Origin: CAYUST01 sp041908765
GTDB lineage: Bacteria; Patescibacteriota; Gracilibacteria; Absconditabacterales; Absconditicoccaceae
Assembly (NCBI GenBank): GCA_041908765.1
Contig: JAYREU010000008.1
Location: 1-31,681, forward strand
Direction: 5' to 3'
Length of the DNA stretch: 31,681 nt
The position numbers were made by a program, and so were the translations under genes. Shown piece after piece: positions 24,375 through 31,572 of this stretch (within the stretch, counting starts at the first letter, position 1; each line of letters begins with the position of its first letter). Under the pieces are notes generated by a model. The model was not told where the DNA came from and did not search any database. It was given only the letters and a program-made list of their open reading frames with translations.

Positions 24375-24779
24375 ATGAGCTTGGTAAACGCACCTATCCA
24401 CGATTTATTGATCAGGATCAAAAACGCATATATGGCAAAGAGGACCCAAGTAACGGGTGTTCCTCACTCCAAATTCAAAGAACAAGTCTTACAGCTCTTG
24501 CAGCAGTATAGATTTATCAGAGGATTTGAGAAACAAACGATCGATAACAAACAATTCTTCAGTATTGATCTCTACGTCACAGGCAACATGAACGAGGATG
24601 TTCCTGTGGTCAAACTCTATTCTAAGCCTTCGAGAAGATGGTATATTGGATGGAAGGAGATTAAACCTGTGGCTGCTGGTAGAGGTATTGGTATTTTGTC
24701 GACCAATCAAGGTTTAATGGCAGCACATGAGGCAAGACAGAAGAAATTGTGAGGAGAACTCATCGCAGAAATTTATTAA
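24375..24779 (+). CDS. rpsH: 30S ribosomal protein S8
   Basis: S8 (uS8) is a primary 16S-binding protein; in E. coli it represses the spc operon. 134 residues with UGA=Gly at codon 126 in KKL-G-GELIAEIY, the conserved C-terminal GGE motif. The N-terminus has DLLIRIKNAYMAKR; the centre has KLYSKPSRRWYIGWKEIKPV and GRGIGILSTNQGLM. ATG 24375 is preferred over the adjacent GTG 24372. TTTATTTTT lies 12 bases before ATG. Confidence 0.96.
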
Positions 24780-24806
24780 TATCTTTTATTTTTACCGTTG
24801 ACGATC

Positions 24807-25352
24807 ATGTCAAGAATTGGAAAGTTACCTATAGTCATCCCTGCCAAAGTAGAGGTGAGTATACAAGATACTCAAGTACATGTCACAGGACCCAAGGGAA
24901 AACTCAACTATACCTTACCACAAGGTGTGTCAGTGACCCAAGAGGCAGGTGTCATTACTATTGCTCTCGTAAACAAAGAATTCAAACATATGCGAGGACT
25001 AGTAAGAACATTGATTGCTAATATGGTTGAGGGTGTGACCAATGGATACCAGAAAAAACTCCATGTTCTTGGTGTAGGATACAACGCAAAAGTACAAGGC
25101 AAAAAGCTTGTGCTTAATCTAGGATATTCACATCCTGTTGATCATGTACTCCCCGAAGGTGTAAGTGCAGAAATTGAAAGAGATCCCAAATGAAATGATA
25201 TTATTACGCTCACGAGTATTGATAAACAACTCGTTGGTCAGCATGCTGCTAAGATTAGAGGATATAGAGCGCCAGAACCATACAAAGGTAAGGGTGTAAG
25301 ATACTTCGGAGAGCATATCAAAATCAAGGCTGGTAAAACGGCTGGTAAATAG
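24807..25352 (+). CDS. rplF: 50S ribosomal protein L6
   Basis: L6 (uL6) lies near the GTPase centre. 181 residues with one UGA=Gly at codon 129 (ERDPK-G-NDIITLTSIDKQLVG). N-terminal MSRIGKLPIVIPAKVEV and the C-terminal RAPEPYKGKGVRYFGEHIKI are diagnostic, the second being the 23S-binding loop. An in-frame TTG lies three codons upstream, but MSRIGK is the conserved start. TTTTATTTTT lies 13 bases before ATG. Confidence 0.97.
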
Positions 25353-25382
25353 TTTTTTTATCTATGTTTGCGATACGCAACA

Positions 25383-25742
25383 ATGAACAAGTTACGTTCT
25401 AAAAGTCTGGCAAGAAATGAAGAGTATGCTCGTAGAAAGCATAGAACCAACACGACTATCAAAACTACTGCTACCAAACCAAGATTGTTGGTAGTTAGAT
25501 CAAATGATCATATGCGCGCACAAATTATTGGTGTGGATGGGAAAGTAATTGCTACGGCAAACGATCTTAAAATTACTACAGGCACCAAATCTGAAAGAGC
25601 ATTTGCTGTCGGTCAAGCGGTCGCAACTTTGGCATTGTCCAAAAAAGTAAATGAAGTAGTGTTTGATAGAAATGGTTATCTCTATCATGGGAGAGTAAAA
25701 CAACTCGCTGAGGGAGCAAGAGCATGAGGATTGATAGTATAA
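25383..25742 (+). CDS. rplR: 50S ribosomal protein L18
   Basis: L18 (uL18) binds 5S rRNA with L5. 119 residues with one UGA=Gly at codon 115, GARA-G-GLIV, near the usual GAREAGLxF end. Family motifs are KPRLLVVRSNDHMRAQIIG, KSERAFAVGQAVATLA and VVFDRNGYLYHGRVKQLAEGAR. ATG 25383 (MNKLRSKSLARNEEYARR) is chosen; the in-frame TTG at 25368 gives an extension without similarity. A T-run follows the rplF stop. Confidence 0.96.
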
Positions 25743-25772
25743 TATTGTTTATTTCTTTATTGTTAGTTGTCG

Positions 25773-26399
25773 ATGGCACCAAGAAAAGATGAGAGAATGG
25801 AAAAAAAACCACAGAAAGACTTCGATGAAGTTTTGCTCGAAGTGAGAAGAGTTACGAGAGTAACTACGGGTGGTAGACAGTTGTCGTTTAGAGCAATTAT
25901 TTTGGTAGGCAACAAGAAAGGCAAGATTGGTCTAGGTCTCTCAAAGGGAGCAGACGTTTCTATTGCGGTCAAGAAAGCTACCAACGAAGCATACAAAAAC
26001 ATCGTAGTGACACCCCTCAACGAGGCTATGTCTATCCCTTATGTGGTTCAAGCTAAATATAAATCTGCTAGCATCAAGCTCTTGCCTGCTGCTCTCGGTA
26101 CAGGTATCAAGGCGGGTTCGTCTGTGAGAACCGTACTTGGTTTGGCTGGATATACCAATATGCTTTCTAAGATTATGGGTTCCAACAACAAACTCAATAA
26201 TGCATTGGCTACTATCGCAGCACTACATACATTCAAAGAAGGTAAATTCCCCAAGAAAAAAGTAGAAGTGGCAGCAGAAAGTGAGGAGAATGCTACAGAA
26301 GAGATGCCTGCATCACTCAAAGCCAATGAAGCACCCAAGGCGCCCAAGAAAGCTCCTGCGAAGGCATCCCCCAAGAAAGCTCCTGCAAAAAAAGAATAA
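25773..26399 (+). CDS. rpsE: 30S ribosomal protein S5
   Basis: S5 (uS5) acts at the mRNA entry channel and in decoding accuracy. 208 residues. The double-stranded-RNA-binding half has EVRRVTRVTTGGRQLSFRAI and GNKKGKIGLGLSKGADV; the C-terminal half has LLPAALGTGIKAGSSVRTVLGLAGYTN parts and a low-complexity Lys/Pro/Ala tail (KAPKKAPAK repeats, about 180-208) that is not in E. coli S5. ATG 25773 gives MAPRKDERMEKK. rpmD (L30), which normally follows, is absent here. No UGA codon. Confidence 0.97.
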   Translation: MAPRKDERMEKKPQKDFDEVLLEVRRVTRVTTGGRQLSFRAIILVGNKKGKIGLGLSKGADVSIAVKKATNEAYKNIVVTPLNEAMSIPYVVQAKYKSASIKLLPAALGTGIKAGSSVRTVLGLAGYTNMLSKIMGSNNKLNNALATIAALHTFKEGKFPKKKVEVAAESEENATEEMPASLKANEAPKAPKKAPAKASPKKAPAKKE

Positions 26400-26444
26400 T
26401 ACTATAATAACTCTGACTTCTTTTATGATCTTATTGTTTTCATC

Positions 26445-26900
26445 ATGTACGTCCATGAATTAACCCCCGGACTAGGTCGCAAAAAACCAGCCAAAAGACT
26501 TGGTAGAGGAAATGCGTCTGGCAAAGGAAATTACTCTGGCAAAGGTCTCAAAGGACAGAAAGCAAGAACTGGAGCAAGCATTCCAGCACATTTTGAAGGT
26601 GGTCAAACTCCTTTGCATAGAAGAATAGCGAAGTTGAGAGGATTCACGAGACATCCTATCTTGGTCACTACGTACGAAGTAGTGAATGTAGGTCGCCTCG
26701 AGAAAGATGCACGTATTACTGATGCCCTCGTGGTTACCAAGCAAGCGCTTGTGGATCTGGGATATATCAAACGTACAGATTGTGCTGTCAAAGTACTTGG
26801 CTATGGTGAATTGACTAAGAAACTTTCGTTTACTGGAATAGATGCGTTCTCTGCTCGTGCTCGTGAGGTAGTTGAAAAAGCTGGCGGTTCAATCGCTTAG
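26445..26900 (+). CDS. rplO: 50S ribosomal protein L15
   Basis: L15 (uL15) is a late 50S assembly protein. 151 residues: ELTPGLGRKKPAKRLGRGNA, SGKGNYSGKGLKGQKARTG and FEGGQTPLHRRIAKLRGF in the Gly/Lys-rich extended arm, then the globular domain ending in REVVEKAGGSI. The start MYVHELTPG fits the family MxLxELxP. It follows rpsE directly without L30. TTTTAT lies about 18 bases before ATG. No UGA among more than 15 glycines. Confidence 0.97.
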   Translation: MYVHELTPGLGRKKPAKRLGRGNASGKGNYSGKGLKGQKARTGASIPAHFEGGQTPLHRRIAKLRGFTRHPILVTTYEVVNVGRLEKDARITDALVVTKQALVDLGYIKRTDCAVKVLGYGELTKKLSFTGIDAFSARAREVVEKAGGSIA

Positions 26901-26982
26901 TCTTTATCTAACAATCTCTTGTACTTGCATTGGTAGAGAAGTTGCTTATGGTGTTTGTGTACTTTATTTTTCTCTTATACGT

Positions 26983-28302
26983 ATGGAGCAGGTGTTTCGT
27001 TATCTTGGTGAAGTGTTTGCGAACAAATCATTGAGAAAGAAAATAATCATCACGTTGGTCGTTTTGGCGATCTACAGAATGTTGGTGTTTATTCCTGTAC
27101 CTTTCGTAGAAATTGACGCATTGATGGGTAAAACCCTTCAATCAGGAGGCGGTCTTGAATACTTTGCAATGTTGCTTGGTGGTACCTTGGAGAACTTTTC
27201 ATTGCTTGCTGTAGGATTGATCCCATATATTAATGCATCTATTATTTTACAATTGTTGACTGCGGTGATTCCTCACCTCGAGGAGCTTCAAGAGCAGGGT
27301 GAACAAGGCGTTCAAAGAATACAACAATATACCAGATGGTTGACCTTCCCGTTGGCTTTCTTGCAGTCTATTGGTATGGTATACTTTATTAATTACTTGC
27401 TTGGTGGTGGAGTAATTGCCACTGATGCAGGCACCTTATTACTTTCAGCGTTTGCGTTGTCTGTAGGTAGTATTTTGCTCGTTTGGTTGGGTGAAACAAT
27501 CACAGAGAAAGGTATCACCAATGGTACTTCACTCTTGATCTTTGCTTCTATCGTCGCTGGTATTACTTCACAAGTATACACCTATCTTGGCTCATCTGGT
27601 GGAGACTTCCTCAATACGGTTATCTTCATGTTGGTGATTGTCTTGGTATTGATGGTCTTGTCTATCATTTTGATCAAAACCAAGAAAGAAATCCCTATCG
27701 TGTATGCAAGACAAGGTAATGTCCAAGAGCGTGCTAGCTTGCCTATTCCCCTCAATCCTGTGGGCATGATTCCTATTATCTTCTCAGTAGCATTTATTAC
27801 CTTCCCATATTTGGTTTCACAAATTGTGATCAACACGGGGAGTCAAAGTCCCTGGGTCCAAACAGTCGCTCAGTGGATCGAGATTAATTTCAATATCTAC
27901 TCACAAGCACCTGGATGGATCGTCATCATAGCATACTTCATCTTGATCGTCGTGTTTACCTTCTTCTACGCGTTGATTAGCTTCAACCCAGAGAGAATTG
28001 CTGATAGTATTCAAAAAAGAGGTGGTTTTGTCCCAGGTATCAGACCAGGTAATGAAACAGCAAAATATCTCAATGGTGTCTTGATGCATTTGTGTCTCTG
28101 GGGTGGTATGGGATTAGGATTGATTGGAATCTACTCATATATCCTCAATTATATTCCTTTCGTACAACAAGCTACGCAAAGTATAGGATCTATCCCTGTA
28201 GTAGTCTCTGGTTCGGGTATTATCATTATCGTAGGTGTAGTACAAGAGCTCATGAACAAGATCAATGCAGAATTGCTTATGGAGAAATACGATAAGATTT
28301 AG
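26983..28302 (+). CDS. secY: Protein translocase subunit SecY
   Basis: SecY is the channel of the Sec translocon. 439 residues with ten hydrophobic segments from about 20 to 420, including LVVLAIYRMLVFIPVPFV (helix 1), the plug-region Gly-rich stretch, GLIPYINASIILQLLTAVIP (helix 2) and FYALISFNPERIADSIQKRGGF with the conserved cytosolic loop GIRPGNETAKYL. ATG 26983 gives MEQVFRYLGEVFANKSLRKK; the open frame upstream overlaps rplO and is not used. TTTATTTTT lies 11 bases before ATG. No UGA codon. It is the last gene of the cluster; adk, map and infA do not follow. Confidence 0.97.
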   Translation: MEQVFRYLGEVFANKSLRKKIIITLVVLAIYRMLVFIPVPFVEIDALMGKTLQSGGGLEYFAMLLGGTLENFSLLAVGLIPYINASIILQLLTAVIPHLEELQEQGEQGVQRIQQYTRWLTFPLAFLQSIGMVYFINYLLGGGVIATDAGTLLLSAFALSVGSILLVWLGETITEKGITNGTSLLIFASIVAGITSQVYTYLGSSGGDFLNTVIFMLVIVLVLMVLSIILIKTKKEIPIVYARQGNVQERASLPIPLNPVGMIPIIFSVAFITFPYLVSQIVINTGSQSPWVQTVAQWIEINFNIYSQAPGWIVIIAYFILIVVFTFFYALISFNPERIADSIQKRGGFVPGIRPGNETAKYLNGVLMHLCLWGGMGLGLIGIYSYILNYIPFVQQATQSIGSIPVVVSGSGIIIIVGVVQELMNKINAELLMEKYDKI

Positions 28303-28303
28303 G

Positions 28304-28377
28304 TTTCCCCCCTGTCAAGGGGGGATTAAGGGGGGTTTTATAAAACCCCCTCCAACTCCCCCTTATCAGGGGGAGGG
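28304..28377. repeat. G-rich palindromic repeat element, copy 2
   Basis: TTTCCCCCCTGTCAAGGGGG at the left and CCCCCTTATCAGGGGGAGGG at the right, with TTTTATAAAA at the centre. It is a close relative of the element at 3366-3451 and begins right after the secY stop. Confidence 0.85.
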
Positions 28378-28385
28378 AAGAACAG

Positions 28386-28412
28386 AAAACTCCCCTCAGG
28401 GAGTTTTTTCTT
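28386..28412 (+). terminator. Terminator of the ribosomal cluster
   Basis: AAAACTCCC-CTCA-GGGAGTTTT stem with a continuing T-run, downstream of secY and the G-rich repeat. Confidence 0.9.
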
Positions 28413-28501
28413 TATTCACGAGGTCCTTCCTTTCAATATATTACTTACGTATTATTAGGGTTAGCTTTGTACTTTGCATTTTGTCTCTTTGCAACTTTGA
28501 T

Positions 28502-29506
28502 CTACTTCGTAAACAGCTCAGTAAGGGCTTGCATTCATGCGGGAGAGAGCGCATAGCGTTGATGACCGATTCTGACCTCCAAAAGGCCAGGGTGGTCAGA
28601 TATGATGCTTTTGAGGCGTTGGAGGAGCTGAATATCTTCGGGTATAGGGAAGGTGGGGACACCGGTTTCGGCTAAAGGTTGAGCGTCGGTTTGCCCACTC
28701 AATGCAGGCTGTTGGTACTGCTGTTGTTTGAGTCTTTGTTTAATCACAGCTATAGACTCTCCAACGGGAAGTTGTTCGGGCATCGTTCACCCAAGTTCTT
28801 GGATAGTATCTCTAACTTTTTTGCCTACCATAAAGTGCAATTGATTGGCTTCTGCTTGGCCTTCTGCTGCCTCTCTCTTGAGAAGTGCTTCGGTCTGTGT
28901 GGCACGAAATAAATTGGCTCCCAACTCTTCGCTATTCATATAATCGAGCAGTTTGGCTTCGTCTTCGAGCTTTTTGAGCTCATGGATATCTTTGTGTCTC
29001 ATACCACCATAGAGTCCCATATAGCCATGATCAGCGAACTCCGCATAGTCTGTGACGCCCGCTTGTTTGGCGGTAGAAGCCAGTTTTTTGTTGTGTTGTT
29101 TGACTTCTTCTCTGAGAATGACTCTTTTTTGGTCTTCGAGATATTGGTTGGAATGTTGTACCATTTCTTGGTTTCTCGTCTGGAGAGCGAAGTATGTTTG
29201 TCATTGAGCGACGATTTCTTTGCTTGGATCAGCGTTTTGGAGAATAAGATAGCAGGCATAGCGAGAGAGCTGAACGTCAGCCATTTTTCTCATAGTTCAT
29301 CTGCTGGTGGGGACGAACGTATCTTTGGGAGTGAAGTTTTGATCAACTGGTTGACCACTATTGCGACAAGAGGTCTTGGCCTTCATGATTACATTATGAA
29401 AATTGCGTCGTTCTTTGTATCCCAAAATAATGGCAAACTGGCGTGCCATCCACACTTCTTTGCCATCTACGATCTGTTTCATCTGCTCAAATACGCCTAT
29501 AGTCAT
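28502..29506 (-). CDS. dinD: DNA-damage-inducible protein D
   Basis: A 334-residue DinD homologue. Four UGA codons are read as Gly: codons 70, 102, 240 and 324. Codon 102 is in the conserved AQ-G-QTYFALQTR motif, and codon 240 in IQELG-G-TMPEQLP, which match E. coli DinD almost word for word. Other shared blocks are ILGYKERRNF, QLSRYACYLILQNADPS, NHGYxGLYGG-like DHGYMGLYGGM and ANLFRATQTEALLKRE. In E. coli, DinD is LexA-controlled and has been reported to dismantle RecA filaments. The C-terminus is extended by about 75 residues past the usual PEELP end (Gln-rich linker, then a helical segment). It stands between a terminator and a MITE-like element, away from other DNA repair genes, which suggests horizontal gain. 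Confidence 0.93.
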
Positions 29507-29561
29507 AGGGTAGTGGTAATGAAAATGTGGAGAGTTGAAAGTGAAGATTAAGAATTAAGAC

Positions 29562-29581
29562 TTTAGAAACCAGACTCCAGA
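29562..29581. repeat. 20-base repeat, copy 2
   Basis: Identical to 9433-9452 (TTTAGAAACCAGACTCCAGA). It lies upstream of dinD next to the MITE-like element. Confidence 0.7.
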
Positions 29582-29587
29582 GAAAGG

Positions 29588-29701
29588 CGTCATTCTGAAC
29601 GAATGAAATGAGTGAAGAATCCAGGAGACATTTCATTTCAAAGAGATCTTTTATTTCATAATTTGCGTTTTCCTGGATTCTTCGCTACGCTCAGAATGAC
29701 G
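29588..29701. repeat. MITE-like palindromic element, GTCATTCTGA family, copy 2
   Basis: Terminal inverted repeats CGTCATTCTGA and TCAGAATGACG, with inner arms GTGAAGAATCCAGGA and TCCTGGATTCTTCGC. The centre is AT-rich with no ORF. It fills the gap between dinD and the glycosyltransferase. Confidence 0.85.
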
Positions 29702-29706
29702 AACGT

Positions 29707-30882
29707 TTACTTATACAACTTGCAGTATGAGGTCACTGTCTTGTCTCGTGAGAAGGTTTTTTGAGGTATGTTGGTTCGTTGGCCGAGGTGGAAACGAGTG
29801 TAGGCGTCGAGGAAGTCCTCTGGACGGAGCTCTTTGTGGAGGGTGATAACCTTACCACAAACCACTTCAGGCAAAGCTCAGAAGTCAGTGACTATCAATG
29901 GTTTACCCAGTTGACTTACTTCTGCTGCCACCATGCCAAAGCCTTCGCTTATGGAAGGCACTATCACGACATCTGCACTGCCTATAATCGTGAGGAGTTG
30001 CTGTTGTTCGACTCCATGGAGGAGAGTAGTATAGTCTCGACTACCGTTTTTGTGCATCATACTTTGGATTTTGAGGTCTCTGTTTCACGGGATGATATTG
30101 GCGAGGAAGTGGAGATCAGGATGATATTGTTTGATGAGGGGGAGGGCTCTGATCAGATAATCAAGTCCCTTGGAAGCGCCACTATGGCCGTAGTAGAGGA
30201 GTAGTGTTTTGTTGGCAAGTTGGTGATGGAGCTTGAATGCATCTATAGACGTTTGCTTGATCGCACGAGGATTTCGGATGGTCGTGTCGACACCATTATA
30301 GATTAATGCTATTTGTTTTTGGGGAATACCCGCGTTGACGAGTTGTTTTTGTGTATAGTGAGAAACGGCTACTATATGCGTGTAGGGGAATTGCACAATG
30401 AGCCATTCGAAAAAACGATATGGCCGATGCACTTTTTTGAGACGTTTTCGTAGATGGCCGAAGAGTTCGTGGACGGTGAGAATTACTTTCTTGCGGTGTC
30501 GTCGGCCGGCAATACTCGCGGGGATCGCAGCAGCGTAGGTAGTTGTATGGATGCAATCAAACTTCCCTGCGATGCGCAGGAGATGCCAGAGACTCATCCA
30601 CATAAATTGTTCTCTGGTCTTGCCGATTCTCCAAATAGTGAGTTGCGGATGTTCTTCGACACTGGGGAGCGTCTTGAAGTGCTTGGTCGTGACGATGCCA
30701 ATGATGTATCCCTTTTTGATCAATCTTTGAATAATATTCGCAAAAACTACCTCCAAACCACCGAGGTGGGGAAGATAGTAATCGAGCACAAACAGGATAT
30801 GTTGTGGGGTCTTTGGAATCATCTCATGCAGTGTAGTTTTTTTGGGAGACGAAAAAAGGGGAAAAATGTCTGCTATTGACAT
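29707..30882 (-). CDS. Glycosyltransferase family 4 (GT-B fold)
   Basis: 391 residues from ATG 30882, or 371 from the in-frame ATG 30822, which starts MIPKTPQHILFVLDYYLPHL just before the first GT-B strand. The upstream start overlaps the -35 box of the divergent promoter at 30876, so 30822 may be the true one. Two UGA codons are read as Gly (266 and 335). The N-terminal domain has the LPHLGG loop and a HELFGH segment; the C-terminal domain has the EGFGMVAAE motif (E-x7-E, nucleotide-sugar binding). GT4 enzymes move sugars from UDP/GDP donors to lipid or polysaccharide acceptors. The product cannot be told from the window. The TAA is 5 bases from the MITE-like element. Confidence 0.88.
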
Positions 30883-30903
30883 TAAGTATTAAATATTTAT
30901 AAG
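30876..30903 (+). promoter_or_regulatory. Sigma70-type promoter
   Basis: TTGACA (30876-30881), 16-base spacer, TATAAG (30898-30903), serving the gene at 30938. The upstream flank TCTGCTATTGACATT recurs at 31492-31506. Confidence 0.85.
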
Positions 30904-30937
30904 ATTATCTATTTTATTTACCTACGTATTACATTAG

Positions 30938-31441
30938 ATGAGTATAAACCAACTTGCATCAGGAGCAGAGCGTGAAGAGTATTTGAGAAAGAGGAATATG
31001 GAGATACTGGAAATGACTAATATACTGCGTGATAATACGATGATAGATCAGAAACTAGAACATCAACACAAAATAGTAGATGGGATTGTTAATGATATAT
31101 CAGCGGCAATTAAGTTGCAAAAGTTTGGTGTAGAAAAATGAATTTCAAGCGCTGAAGGATTGATTACAAGGGCTATTGCAGATACTCTTATATTATCAAG
31201 AAGCCTACAAGATACTTATAAAGCACTGGAAGAATTAGCTCTCTTAGCGAAATTCAGAGAAGCAATTGTTAATGATCTTACGATAGAAAATATACTTAAT
31301 CCACATTCTCCAGATGGATCACAAACCGTTTGATTTGACTTGGATCATATACACAATGTCCTGAAAGAAAGAGTAAGAACCTTGAAATGACCTGATCCAA
31401 GAGAAGAACTCTTAAGAAATTTAAAGAAGAATAGGAATTAA
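30938..31441 (+). CDS. Helical protein of unknown function
   Basis: 167 residues with three UGA=Gly codons (68, 132, 151); the standard code would give only a 67-residue product. The sequence is charged and mostly helical, with coiled-coil-like stretches (EYLRKRNMEILEMTNILRD; DTLILSRSLQDTYKALEE) and no signal peptide or membrane segment. I recognise no family. The gene has its own promoter and terminator and sits next to an IS30-like transposase remnant. Toxin-antitoxin or phage-type small proteins can look like this, but nothing shows it here. Confidence 0.7.
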
Positions 31442-31449
31442 TATTTGAG

Positions 31450-31475
31450 AAGAGAGGACCTACCTCTCTTTTTTT
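31450..31475 (+). terminator. Rho-independent terminator
   Basis: AAGAGAGG-ACCTA-CCTCTCTT stem with a continuing T-run, 8 bases after the stop of the 30938 gene. Confidence 0.9.
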
Positions 31476-31498
31476 AATCAAAAGACAAATATCTGCTA

Positions 31499-31526
31499 TT
31501 GACATTTATATAAAAATAATTATACA
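31499..31526 (+). promoter_or_regulatory. Sigma70-type promoter facing the transposase gene
   Basis: TTGACA (31499-31504), a 16-base spacer and TATACA (31521-31526). It shares the TCTGCTATTGACATT flank with the promoter at 30876. No long plus-strand ORF follows within the window, so it may drive an antisense or small RNA, or be a duplicated relic. Confidence 0.6.
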
Positions 31527-31572
31527 TACTGCACACGTGATGCTGAATTCTAGTCCAAAAAGAAACTGATAG

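Noticed and set aside
26872..26982. N-terminal extension of SecY
   Set aside because: It overlaps rplO and lacks similarity. ATG 26983 gives the normal SecY start and has the T-rich box before it.
29761..30204. Plus-strand ORF of 147 residues opposite the glycosyltransferase
   Set aside because: The minus frame has the GT4 motifs and an unbroken reading with UGA=Gly. The plus ORF has no recognisable features.
31296..31505. Minus-strand ORF beginning MSIADI
   Set aside because: It is the shadow of the 30938 gene. Its start is the reverse complement of the TCTGCTATTGACAT promoter flank, the same artefact that gives MSIADI at the upstream start of the glycosyltransferase.
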